DNA of 10,455 bases from Peptococcaceae bacterium (lineage in GTDB: Bacteria > Bacillota > Peptococcia > Peptococcales > Peptococcaceae): contig JAFXJE010000146.1 in assembly GCA_017532485.1 (NCBI GenBank), positions 1-10,455 on the forward strand, written 5' to 3'. Below, piece after piece: positions 1-7,577 of this stretch (the first letter of the stretch is position 1; each line of letters begins with the position of its first letter). Made by a program: the position numbers and the translations under genes. A model generated the notes under the pieces. The model was not told the origin of the DNA. It searched no databases and saw only the letters and a program-made list of their open reading frames with translations.

Positions 1-1
1 T

Positions 2-1177
2 ACCACAACAATCATTCCATGGTTAAAAGAAAATTTTGATTATGATGTTATTTGCTGCTGTGTTAATGTCGGTCAAGGTGAAGAATTGGACGGCTTGGAA
101 GAACGTGCATTGTATTCCGGTGCAAGTAAATTATATATTGAAGATGTAATTGATGAGTTCTGCGAAGAATACATGATGCCTTGCGTACAAGCTGGTGCTG
201 TGTATGAGAATAAATATTTATTAGGTACATCTATGGCGCGTCCTTTGATTGCCAAAAAATTAGTTGAAGTGGCACGCAAAGAAGGTGCTGTTGCTATTTG
301 TCACGGTGCTACTGGTAAGGGTAATGACCAAGTTCGTTTTGAATTGGGGATTAAGGCTTTAGCTCCTGACTTAAAAATCATTGCTCCTTGGCGGATGAAT
401 GAATTGTGGAATATGCAGTCTCGTGAAGATGAAATCGCTTACTGCGAAGCTCACGGTATTAAGCTGCCATTCTCTACAGCGACTAGCTACAGTCGTGACC
501 GTAACTTATGGCATATCAGCCATGAAGGTTTGGAACTGGAAAATCCTGCTTTAGCACCAAATTATGATAATGTCTTAGTGTTGAGTGTAGCTCCTGAAAA
601 TGCACCTGATGAGGGAGAAGAAATCAGCTTGAGCTTTGAAAAAGGTGTACCTGTCGCTTTAAATGGCGAAAAAATGAAAATTGCCGATATCTTGATTAAA
701 TTAAATGAATTAGGCGGCAAGCATGGTATTGGGATTATTGATATCGTAGAAAATAGAGTAGTAGGGATGAAATCCCGTGGCGTTTATGAAACACCAGGCG
801 GTACTATTTTGATGGAAGCCCATAAGCAATTGGAAGAATTGATTAATGACCGTGATACTTTTGCGTTCAAGAAAATTGCCGCTACTAGATTTTCTGATTT
901 GGTTTACGAAGGCAAATGGTTTACTCCATTGAGAGAGGCTCTGCAAGCATTTATGGCTGTGACTGAAGAAACAATGACTGGTGAAGTTAAGATGAAACTT
1001 TACAAAGGTAACATCATTAAAAAAGGAACAACTTCTCCATACAGTATGTATAGTGAAAGTTTGGCGTCCTTTACTACTGGTGATTTATATGACCACCATG
1101 ATGCAGAAGGCTTTATTAATTTGTTTGGCTTGCCATGTCAAGTAAGAGCATTCTTAAAACAAGGAATGGAAAAATAG
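2..1177 (+). CDS. argG: Argininosuccinate synthase, 5'-truncated by the window edge
   Basis: This cytosolic enzyme joins citrulline and aspartate at the cost of ATP to AMP and pyrophosphate, giving argininosuccinate in the second-last step of arginine synthesis. The reading frame is open from base 2, giving 391 visible residues before TAA. The visible part begins TTTIIPWLKENFDYDV, which in the family directly follows the SGGLDT P-loop of the N-type ATP pyrophosphatase fold, so only about 10-20 residues are missing. Further family motifs are VNVGQGEE (visible residues 21-28), HGATGKGND (101-109), APWR, YSRDRNLWHIS (163-173) and the C-terminal SLASFTTGDLYDHHDAEGF. An internal TTG at 86 is not the start, because homology continues upstream of it. 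A terminator follows directly, so argG is not cotranscribed with argH on its right. Its promoter and any ARG box lie outside the window. The identification is secure. Confidence 0.97.
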   Translation, partial: TTTIIPWLKENFDYDVICCCVNVGQGEELDGLEERALYSGASKLYIEDVIDEFCEEYMMPCVQAGAVYENKYLLGTSMARPLIAKKLVEVARKEGAVAICHGATGKGNDQVRFELGIKALAPDLKIIAPWRMNELWNMQSREDEIAYCEAHGIKLPFSTATSYSRDRNLWHISHEGLELENPALAPNYDNVLVLSVAPENAPDEGEEISLSFEKGVPVALNGEKMKIADILIKLNELGGKHGIGIIDIVENRVVGMKSRGVYETPGGTILMEAHKQLEELINDRDTFAFKKIAATRFSDLVYEGKWFTPLREALQAFMAVTEETMTGEVKMKLYKGNIIKKGTTSPYSMYSESLASFTTGDLYDHHDAEGFINLFGLPCQVRAFLKQGMEK

Positions 1178-1188
1178 AAACAGGGATA

Positions 1189-1229
1189 AAAAGGTTTATC
1201 GGTTAGGAATGACCGATAAACCTTTTTTT
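1189..1229 (+). terminator. Rho-independent terminator of argG
   Basis: A perfect 13-bp stem (AAGGTTTATCGGT at 1191-1203 with ACCGATAAACCTT at 1212-1224) closes an 8-base loop and is followed by a run of seven T ending at 1229. It starts 11 bases after the argG stop codon. This is a classical intrinsic terminator and separates argG from the chemoreceptor gene. Confidence 0.95.
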
Positions 1230-1279
1230 ACATACTTCTGCTTTACGGTGGAAAAATTCCTGTCGATAAATTTTATTTA

Positions 1280-1308
1280 TTGACACAATAACGGGAAAGG
1301 AGTAGACT
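1280..1308 (+). promoter_or_regulatory. Candidate sigma-A promoter of the chemoreceptor gene
   Basis: A perfect -35 box TTGACA (1280-1285) is followed after 17 bases by TAGACT (1303-1308), a 4/6 match to TATAAT. The start of transcription would fall near 1315, about 58 bases before the ATG. A competing sigma-28-like -10 element GTCGATAA lies at 1262-1269, but its -35 partner is poor. The rest of the 1230-1372 gap holds only the ribosome binding region. Confidence 0.55.
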
Positions 1309-1372
1309 GAGAGGGGGTTGTGGCACAAAAAATTACATATAACCATACTTAACAGGAGAAAGGAAGAATGAC

Positions 1373-3085
1373 ATGAAGAAATTGCTGAAAAATTTTCCTA
1401 TTCGTTTAAAAATGATTACATCCCATGGGACAATTGCGCTCCTATCTGTTTTTTGTGTAATGGTGGCCTTGACGGGGATTGCTGGTTTAATTAATAATTT
1501 AACAACTATTCAAGAAGATGGGATTGCTTCTGTTGAGGCGGCAGGGGATTTGATGTATGGTAGTGCCAATATTGAACGTTCTATTTTAGGTATTTTATCT
1601 GAGAGTACATCAGAGCATTATGATATGTTCAAGGAAGAAGTGGATAGTAATATAGCTAATATGGAGCAGGCCTTTGCTGTGTTGGAAACTCATTTAGGTT
1701 CTTTTGCAAAGACTGGTGAACTGGAAAATGCGTGTCTTGAGCTGCAAAAAATGGTAGATGCCAGTGAGCATGAACGCTTACAGATTATGAACTATATTCA
1801 AGCTGGTGATTTTGCAGCAGCAGAAAAAATATATATGGAAAGCTATCGTGTTTCTCTGAGACATATTGTTTTGGCTGCTGGGGAAATGAAAGCAGATATT
1901 AATGAAGCTGTGGATGTATATTGTGCAGAGGTATTGCGCGTTAATAATATTGGTGTCATAACAATCATTGCTTTAGCTATGCTTTGCTTAATTATTGGTA
2001 TAGTTTTAACTCATATTGTTAGTGACTCGGTGCGCTTACCAGTAAAACAATTGATGGAAGTTTCTGAACAGATGAAAGAGGGTAAACTTTCGGCAGCAGA
2101 GTTAATTACCTATGAGGCTAAAGATGAATTGGGTAATTTGGCGGCTTCAATGCGTGAAACTTTATTGTTCTTGCATAGTTATGTAGTAGAAATTAGTGAT
2201 ATTTTACAACAAATTGCTGATGGTGATTTAACTAAGAATAAAGAAGCTATTCAGCCATATCGTGGTGACTTTGCTTCTATTCAAAAATCGTTGACCTATA
2301 TTTTGGATAATTTGAATGTTACTTTGGGCAACATTCATCAAGCTGCCAGTGAGGTAAATAATGGTGCTATTCAAATTGCTGACGGTTCGCAAGCTTTGGC
2401 ACAGGGGGCAGCTGAACAGGCAGCTTCTGTAGAAGAATTGGCAGCAGCAGTAACGGAAATTTCGGAACGAATTAATAAAACAGCAGAAAATGCTGCCAGC
2501 ACTATGGAAACTACAAAAGCTACTTCTGAACAGGCCCAGTTGTGTAATGAGCAAATGAATGAAATGATGGCTGCGATGGCAGATATTACGGAAAAATCTA
2601 ATCAGATTGGTCGGATTGTGAAGACGATTGAAGATATTGCTTTCCAAACTAATATTTTAGCTTTAAATGCTGCAGTAGAAGCAGCACGCGCTGGTGCTGC
2701 TGGTAAGGGTTTTGCAGTAGTAGCTGATGAGGTAAGAAATTTGGCTAATAAATCAGCAGAGGCTTCGCAAAGTACATCTGTACTGATTGGTGGTACTGTA
2801 GAAGCAGTGGATAATGGGACTCATATTCTTGAGGCTACGGCTAAATCATTGAATTTAGTAGTTGCCGATTCGGAAACAGCTTCCCAGCTAGCTGCAGAAA
2901 TTGCAGAGGCGGCGGCAGAACAAGCTCTAGCAGTTACGCAAATTAGTGATAATATTGATGGTATTTCTACGGTGGTTACAGTTACTTCATCTACTGCTGA
3001 AGAAAGTGCAGCAGCCAGTGAAGAGTTGTCTAGTCAGGCGACGATGTTAAGTAGTTTAATTGATGGATTTAAGTTAAGAAAATAG
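1373..3085 (+). CDS. Methyl-accepting chemotaxis protein (transmembrane chemoreceptor)
   Basis: This 570-residue inner-membrane receptor should sense a ligand outside the cell and control the CheA kinase through CheW. Domains in order are a short cytoplasmic start, TM1 at about 17-40, an extracytoplasmic helical region at about 41-190 that resembles a four-helix-bundle sensor, TM2 at about 193-215, a HAMP linker at about 216-270, a second HAMP-like stretch (ISDILQQIADGDL, GDFASIQKSL) at about 273-320, and the long coiled-coil signalling domain. The conserved hairpin tip is visible as DIAFQTNILALNAAVEAARAG (421-441) and GKGFAVVADEVRNLA (444-458). Glu/Gln/Ala-rich flanks such as AAEQAASVEELAAA and TAEESAAASEEL are likely methylation regions. 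No C-terminal CheR-binding pentapeptide is present. ATG 1373 is preceded by AGGA (1361-1364). The ligand cannot be read from the sequence, and no other chemotaxis gene is nearby. Confidence 0.95.
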   Translation: MKKLLKNFPIRLKMITSHGTIALLSVFCVMVALTGIAGLINNLTTIQEDGIASVEAAGDLMYGSANIERSILGILSESTSEHYDMFKEEVDSNIANMEQAFAVLETHLGSFAKTGELENACLELQKMVDASEHERLQIMNYIQAGDFAAAEKIYMESYRVSLRHIVLAAGEMKADINEAVDVYCAEVLRVNNIGVITIIALAMLCLIIGIVLTHIVSDSVRLPVKQLMEVSEQMKEGKLSAAELITYEAKDELGNLAASMRETLLFLHSYVVEISDILQQIADGDLTKNKEAIQPYRGDFASIQKSLTYILDNLNVTLGNIHQAASEVNNGAIQIADGSQALAQGAAEQAASVEELAAAVTEISERINKTAENAASTMETTKATSEQAQLCNEQMNEMMAAMADITEKSNQIGRIVKTIEDIAFQTNILALNAAVEAARAGAAGKGFAVVADEVRNLANKSAEASQSTSVLIGGTVEAVDNGTHILEATAKSLNLVVADSETASQLAAEIAEAAAEQALAVTQISDNIDGISTVVTVTSSTAEESAAASEELSSQATMLSSLIDGFKLRK

Positions 3086-3101
3086 GTGAAAATCACCATG
3101 T

Positions 3102-3155
3102 AAAAACCTCCTCTTAGAGCCGATGCTTATTGCTCGGACTTAAGGGGAGGTTTTT
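3102..3155. terminator. Bidirectional terminator between the chemoreceptor gene and argD
   Basis: AAAAACCTCCTCTTA (3102-3116) pairs with TAAGGGGAGGTTTTT (3141-3155), with one G-T wobble, and a smaller inner stem (for example GAGC 3117-3120 with GCTC 3132-3135) closes the loop. A-rich and T-rich flanks allow termination on both strands. It lies between the stop codons of two convergent genes (3085 and 3160), so it probably serves both. Confidence 0.92.
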
Positions 3156-3159
3156 CGTG

Positions 3160-4350
3160 TTAATTCAGAATGTCTTTAAATAAAGAAATAAATTCATCTA
3201 TTTCCGTTTTAGTAATAATTAATGGTGGGACAAAGCGAAGGATATGTTCGCCAATGGTATTGACGAGAACGCCTTGTTTCAATAGCTGTGCGCTTACATC
3301 TTTGGCATTAATAGTAAGTTCACAGCCCAACATCAACCCCAAACCACGTACATCGGCGATTTTATCAGGGTGTTGGGCTTGTAAGTCTTTTAAGGCATTT
3401 TGGAAATAAGTACCGTTGGCAGTAACTTGAGCTAAGAAATCATCTGCCAAGAGAATTTCAGCACTAGCTAGTCCAGCGGCGGTAGCTAAAGGATTGCCGC
3501 CGAAAGTAGTGCCATGGTCACCTGGGGTAAAGCAGTCGGCAATTTCTGCTTTGGCTGCAATAGCACCGAGAGGAACACCATTACCTAGAGCTTTGGCGAT
3601 AGAAATAATATCAGGTTTCAAACCGTAATGTTGGAAAGCAAAAGCTTTGCCTGTTCTGCCCATGCCAGTTTGTACTTCGTCAATAATCAAGAGCAGTTTA
3701 TATTTTTGGCAAAGTTCTTGGATACCTTGCAGATATTCAGGCGAAGGTAAATTAATACCACCTTCACCTTGAATGATTTCCAGCATAATAGCACAAGTGG
3801 TAGGTCTGATTTCTTGTTCGAGGGCTGTTAAATCACCTGCCGGTACAGCAGAAAAACCTGCTGGCAAGGGACGGAAAGCTTTTTGGTATTTTTCTTGGCC
3901 AGTAGCTGCCAAAGAACCCAAGGTACGACCATGAAAAGATTTTTCTAAGGTAATGATTTCATATTTTTCGCCTTGCCCCCATTTTCTGGCTAGTTTAATA
4001 GCTGCTTCATTGGCTTCGGCACCACTGTTGCAGAAGAAAGCTTTATCTAAGCCACTTTTTTCAACCAGTAATTTTGCCAGTTTGATTTGTGGCTTAATCC
4101 AGTAAAGATTGGAGCAGTGGATAATTTGCGCAGCTTGTTCTTGAATTGCCTTAACTACGGCAGGATGGTTGCCACCTAAGGAATTGACGGCGATGCCTGC
4201 TACTAAGTCCAAATATTTTTTGCCGTTGGTATCCCAAACATAACAACCTTCGCCACGTTCAAGGACAATAGGCAGTGGATTGTAGGTTGGAATGAGATAC
4301 TGCTTGCCTTCGGCAATTAATTCTTCCATTGTTTGTTCTAGTGTGTTCAT
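3160..4350 (-). CDS. argD: Acetylornithine aminotransferase
   Basis: This PLP-dependent class III aminotransferase interconverts N-acetylglutamate 5-semialdehyde plus glutamate and N2-acetylornithine plus 2-oxoglutarate in the cytosol. It has 396 residues, normal for the family. Visible landmarks are GIAVNSLGGNHP (52-63), the phosphate-binding NSGAEANEAAIKLARK (108-123), the PLP-ring aspartate in IIDEVQTGMGRTG (Asp224), the Schiff-base lysine in SIAKALGNGVPLGA (Lys253) and TTFGGNPLATAAG (281-293). It is the last gene of the argCJBD operon. Only five bases separate it from argB, and its AAGGAG ribosome site overlaps the end of argB (the AAG GAG codons before its TAA), eight bases before ATG 4350, which suggests translational coupling. 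Members of this family may also act on succinyldiaminopimelate; the operon position supports the arginine role. Confidence 0.97.
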   Translation of the reverse strand: MNTLEQTMEELIAEGKQYLIPTYNPLPIVLERGEGCYVWDTNGKKYLDLVAGIAVNSLGGNHPAVVKAIQEQAAQIIHCSNLYWIKPQIKLAKLLVEKSGLDKAFFCNSGAEANEAAIKLARKWGQGEKYEIITLEKSFHGRTLGSLAATGQEKYQKAFRPLPAGFSAVPAGDLTALEQEIRPTTCAIMLEIIQGEGGINLPSPEYLQGIQELCQKYKLLLIIDEVQTGMGRTGKAFAFQHYGLKPDIISIAKALGNGVPLGAIAAKAEIADCFTPGDHGTTFGGNPLATAAGLASAEILLADDFLAQVTANGTYFQNALKDLQAQHPDKIADVRGLGLMLGCELTINAKDVSAQLLKQGVLVNTIGEHILRFVPPLIITKTEIDEFISLFKDILN

Positions 4351-4355
4351 AATAA

Positions 4356-5210
4356 TTACTCCTTGATAACCATAGTGCCGATACCTGCATCGGTGAATAA
4401 TTCTAATAAGAGGCTGTGGTCAAGACAGCCATTAACGATATGCACGCTTTTGACTCCTTTGTTAATAGCTTCAATACAGCAATCTACTTTAGGAATCATG
4501 CCCCCACGAATAATACCTTGTTGACGATAGTCTGCGGCAGTGGCAAAATCTAAGACGGAAATGACTTTTTCATTTTCATCTAAGACGCCGTTAATATCAG
4601 TCAGCAGGAATAATTTATCTGCTTGCAGGCTGGCTGCGATACTAGCGGCAGCATAATCGGCATTGATATTGTAAATTTCGCCTTGCTCATCGCAGCCGAT
4701 AGGGGAGATAACGGGAATGTAGCCGTTATCAATGGCTTGATGAATTAAGGCGTTATTGACTGCCGCGACTTCACCGACAAAACCTAAATCTATTTCGTTA
4801 CCGTCTTGCACTAAGATTTTCTTTTGGGCTGTAATAGTGCCGCCATCGACACCACTTAAGCCCAAGGCTTTGCCGCCTTGCTGCTGGATAAGTCCGACAA
4901 TTTCCTGATTGATTTGTCCTACTAGGACCATTTGGGCGATTTCCATAGTGGCTTTATCGGTAACGCGTAAGCCATTGATAAATTCAGGTTGACCACCGTT
5001 TTTTTCTACCCAGTAATTGATGGCAGGACCACCCCCATGGACAACGACAGGATTAATACCGACAAATTTCATCAAAACAATATCGGAAATAACTTTCTTT
5101 TTAATTACAGGATTATTCATAGCATGACCGCCATATTTAATAACGACAGTTTTGCCGAAAAATTTCTTGATATAAGGTAATGCTTCAACTAAGACTTGTG
5201 CTGTTTTCAT
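4356..5210 (-). CDS. argB: Acetylglutamate kinase, arginine-sensitive type
   Basis: This amino-acid kinase phosphorylates N-acetylglutamate with ATP, the usual feedback-controlled step of the cyclic arginine route. From ATG 5210 it has 284 residues. Visible motifs, numbered from that ATG, are KYGGHAM (25-31), VVVHGGGPAI (55-64), NGLRVTD (79-85), NINADYAAASIA (181-192), LLTDINGVLD (202-211) and IRGGMIPKVDCCIEAI (234-249). The N-terminal helix VLVEALPYIKKFFGKT and the C-terminal GIGTMV are features of the hexameric, arginine-inhibited enzymes, so feedback inhibition is inferred. The start is uncertain. The frame extends to a GTG at 5231 (291 residues) and passes a TTG at 5222 that has GGTG six bases before it; none of the candidates has a strong ribosome site. 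ATG 5210 is preferred because it gives the usual N-terminal length. It follows argJ in the operon and is nearly joined to argD. Confidence 0.95.
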   Translation of the reverse strand: MKTAQVLVEALPYIKKFFGKTVVIKYGGHAMNNPVIKKKVISDIVLMKFVGINPVVVHGGGPAINYWVEKNGGQPEFINGLRVTDKATMEIAQMVLVGQINQEIVGLIQQQGGKALGLSGVDGGTITAQKKILVQDGNEIDLGFVGEVAAVNNALIHQAIDNGYIPVISPIGCDEQGEIYNINADYAAASIAASLQADKLFLLTDINGVLDENEKVISVLDFATAADYRQQGIIRGGMIPKVDCCIEAINKGVKSVHIVNGCLDHSLLLELFTDAGIGTMVIKE

Positions 5211-5261
5211 TGCTTCTTGCAAAAGGAACACCTTGCTTTCTTGGAAAGATAGGGAGCTAAT

Positions 5262-6467
5262 TTAACTCCTGTAATCTGCATTTATTTTTACATAATCATA
5301 GGTGAGGTCGCAGCCCCAAGCGGTAGCTTGATATTCACCACTGTTTAATTCGATTAATAAAGGAACTTCTTTTTGTTTTAAAATTTCTAAGGCAGCGGCT
5401 TCATCAAAAGATAAGCCCATGCCATTTTTGGCTACTTGCACCGAGCCAATGTAGATATTAACTTTATTAGGGTCAAATTCGATACCTGAATAGCCGACGG
5501 CACAGGCAATTCTGCCCCAGTTGGCATCATTGCCGTAAACGGCTGTTTTGACCAAGCTGGAAGCGATGACAGCTTTGGCAGCTAATTTGGCATCAGCGAG
5601 GCTTGCTGCACCAGTAACAGTTGTAGTGATTAGCTTTGTAGCCCCTTCACCGTCAGCAGCAATTTTTCTTGCCATAGTAATACAAATATGTTTAAGTGCT
5701 TTTTGGAATATTTCAAATTCAGGTGTACCTAGCTGAATTGGGGGATTGCCTGCTTGACCGTTAGCCATAATTGCTACCATATCGTTGGTACTGGTATCGC
5801 CGTCAACAGAAATCATATTAAAGCTGTCGTCAATATTTGCTTTAAAAGCAGCTTGCAAGGCAGCCGATTCAATGGCAGCATCAGTAGTGATAAAAGAGAG
5901 CATAGTTGCCATATTAGGGTGAATCATGCCAGAGCCTTTAGCCATAGCACCAATAGTGACAGTGGTTCCACCGATATCAACGGTGACAGCCATTTCTTTG
6001 CAGACAGTATCGGTAGTCATAATAGCTTGAGCAGCAGCATGACCACCTTCGGCGGATAAGGCAGCCTGCGCCTCGCCAATACCTTTTTGTAAAATATCCA
6101 TCGGCAGTGGCATCCCAATTACACCTGTGGAAGCTACAATAACATCAGTCTTTTCAACGCCTGTAGCTTGAGCAGCCCAATCAGACATTTGCTGAGCTTG
6201 TTCTAAGCCTACTTTGCCCATACCGGCGTTGGCAATGCCACTATTGATGACCATTACTTGAGCTGTACCGTTACTGATATTTTGTTCGGTAATTTGCAGT
6301 GGTGCAGCTTTGAATTTATTTAAAGTATAGACAGCAGCAGCTTGGGCAGGGACTACCGAGTAGACTAAAGCCATATCTTTTTTACCGCTATGTTTAATGC
6401 CTGCCGCAATGCCAGCTGCCAAAAATCCTTGTGGACTAGTCACACTTCCTTGATTAAGTTCTTGCAT
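5262..6467 (-). CDS. argJ: Bifunctional glutamate N-acetyltransferase / ornithine acetyltransferase
   Basis: ArgJ moves the acetyl group from N-acetylornithine to glutamate, releasing ornithine and recycling the acetyl group; many members also use acetyl-CoA. The 401-residue precursor is expected to cut itself between Ala187 and Thr188 in HPNMATMLSF, the new N-terminal Thr being the nucleophile. Also present are VASTGVIG (111-118, oxyanion-hole region), KGSGMIHP (178-184), VDGDTSTND (221-229), ADGEGATKL (271-279), KTAVYGNDANWGRI (307-320) and the C-terminal CDLTYDYVKINADYRS. An oddity is SGIANAGMG (76-84), where the family usually shows SGNANACTG. The AGGAGG ribosome site (6475-6480) overlaps the argC stop codon and lies seven bases before ATG 6467, so it is coupled to argC. 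Whether it is bi- or monofunctional cannot be decided by eye; no argA or argE lies in the window. Confidence 0.96.
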   Translation of the reverse strand: MQELNQGSVTSPQGFLAAGIAAGIKHSGKKDMALVYSVVPAQAAAVYTLNKFKAAPLQITEQNISNGTAQVMVINSGIANAGMGKVGLEQAQQMSDWAAQATGVEKTDVIVASTGVIGMPLPMDILQKGIGEAQAALSAEGGHAAAQAIMTTDTVCKEMAVTVDIGGTTVTIGAMAKGSGMIHPNMATMLSFITTDAAIESAALQAAFKANIDDSFNMISVDGDTSTNDMVAIMANGQAGNPPIQLGTPEFEIFQKALKHICITMARKIAADGEGATKLITTTVTGAASLADAKLAAKAVIASSLVKTAVYGNDANWGRIACAVGYSGIEFDPNKVNIYIGSVQVAKNGMGLSFDEAAALEILKQKEVPLLIELNSGEYQATAWGCDLTYDYVKINADYRS

Positions 6468-6479
6468 AATAATTCCTCC

Positions 6480-7517
6480 TTAGTACATGACACCATAACG
6501 AATGCCCAAGCCTTCGTCTAAGCCTAGCAGCAAATTCATATTTTGCACAGCTTGACCACAGGCACCTTTGACAAGATTGTCAATTGCCGAAACAACGATA
6601 ATACGATTGGTGCGAGCATCCCAGACGGGAGCGATATCACAATAATTTGAGCCTTGAACCCATTTAGTGTTTGGTAAATGGCTCTTATCTCTGATGCGAA
6701 CAAATTCTTCTGCTGCGTAAAATTCCTGATAAGCAGTATCAAGCATTTCTTGGGTCAATACTTGATTTGCCTGCATGGTAATAGTGGATAAAATTCCTCT
6801 GTTCATCGGGATGAGATGAGGATTGAATGAGATTAAGACTTCTTCACCAGCCAAAGCGCTTAACTCTTGCTCAATTTCCGGTGTATGACGATGCTCGGCT
6901 AGCTTGTAGGCAGCCAAGTTGTCATTCATATCAGGAAAATGGCTTTGCTGGGTAAGGCTTTTGCCTGCACCAGTCATGCCTGATTTACTGTCGCAAACGA
7001 TAGTATCTAATTTGACCCAGCCTTTTTTGAGCAGAGGTGCCAAGCCTAAGATAATACTGGTCGGATAACAGCCTGGGTTGGCAATTAAGTTTTGCCCTTT
7101 GATTTGTTCACGATAAATTTCCGGTAAGCCGTAGACAGTATCAGGCAAAATTTCCGGCCAATGATGTTCAGCTCCATACCATTTTTGGTAGGTATTGAAA
7201 TCACGCAGGCGCATATCAGCTCCTAAATCTATCACTTTGACACCTAAAGCTATTAATTCTTTTGCCAACAGGGAAGAAGTACCGTGTGGCAAAGCTAAAA
7301 AGACAAGGTCACAATGGGCAAAATTTTCTGCTTTCATTTCACATTCAATTAAATCAAGCTGTTGATATAAATGATGGTGAACCTCAGACACCTGCTTGCC
7401 GACATTACTTCGTGAAGAAGCAGCTGCAATTTCGACTTGAGGATGATTTAATAATAAACGGATTAATTCTCCACCGGTGTAACCGGTAACACCAATAATT
7501 CCAATTTTAAAAGACAT
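6480..7517 (-). CDS. argC: N-acetyl-gamma-glutamyl-phosphate reductase
   Basis: ArgC reduces N-acetylglutamyl 5-phosphate with NADPH to the semialdehyde, the third step of the pathway. From ATG 7517 it has 345 residues, the usual length. The N-terminal Rossmann motif is GIIGVTGYTGGEL (6-18), the catalytic cysteine is Cys150 in ANPGCYPTS, and the catalytic histidine region is AEHRHTPEIEQ (207-217). SGMTGAGKSL (179-188) and SFNPHLIPMNRGILST (230-245) are also family blocks. The frame remains open to a TTG at 7577, but that extension runs through the promoter and operator and adds nothing conserved, so ATG 7517 with AAGGGGG about eight bases upstream is chosen. It is the first gene of argCJBD and is predicted to be repressed by ArgR through the two boxes just upstream. 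Confidence 0.97.
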   Translation of the reverse strand: MSFKIGIIGVTGYTGGELIRLLLNHPQVEIAAASSRSNVGKQVSEVHHHLYQQLDLIECEMKAENFAHCDLVFLALPHGTSSLLAKELIALGVKVIDLGADMRLRDFNTYQKWYGAEHHWPEILPDTVYGLPEIYREQIKGQNLIANPGCYPTSIILGLAPLLKKGWVKLDTIVCDSKSGMTGAGKSLTQQSHFPDMNDNLAAYKLAEHRHTPEIEQELSALAGEEVLISFNPHLIPMNRGILSTITMQANQVLTQEMLDTAYQEFYAAEEFVRIRDKSHLPNTKWVQGSNYCDIAPVWDARTNRIIVVSAIDNLVKGACGQAVQNMNLLLGLDEGLGIRYGVMY

Positions 7518-7540
7518 TGAGGAGTACCCCCTTAAATTTG

Positions 7541-7558
7541 TTTTAATAATTATACAAC
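7541..7558. promoter_or_regulatory. ARG box 2 (weaker ArgR operator), overlapping the argC -10
   Basis: Read on the minus strand, these 18 bases give TGTAT, a four-base AT core, then ATTAA. This differs from the ARG pattern at one core position (C to A) and at one outer position. It lies two bases from box 1, so the centres are 20 bp apart, on the same helix face as in known tandem ARG operators. It covers the argC -10 box. Confidence 0.65.
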
Positions 7559-7577
7559 CATATGTATTTTTATGCAA
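7549..7577 (-). promoter_or_regulatory. Promoter of the argCJBD operon
   Basis: On the minus strand a perfect -10 TATAAT (7549-7554) stands 17 bases from TTGCAT (7572-7577), a weak -35 that keeps only the TTG. Transcription would start near 7541, leaving a leader of about 25 bases before the argC ATG. Both elements are overlapped by ARG boxes, the expected geometry for repression. Confidence 0.75.

Noticed and set aside
86..1177. A complete argG starting at TTG 86.
   Set aside because: The same frame is open to base 2 and the upstream residues match the conserved argG N-terminal region, so the gene is cut by the window edge rather than starting here.
1320..1338. A sigma-54-like TGGCAC followed by TTAC before the chemoreceptor gene.
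   Set aside because: The -12 GC is missing and the spacing is one base off, so the essential GG-to-GC geometry is not met.
2228..2647. A 139-codon frame on the strand opposite the chemoreceptor gene.
   Set aside because: It is antisense to the conserved receptor coding sequence, rich in Phe, Ser, Cys and His in an implausible mix, and has no ribosome site or family features.
7518..7577. A longer argC beginning at TTG 7577 with 20 extra residues.
   Set aside because: The added stretch lies over the -10, -35 and ARG boxes and lacks family similarity; ATG 7517 has a ribosome site and gives the normal 345 residues.
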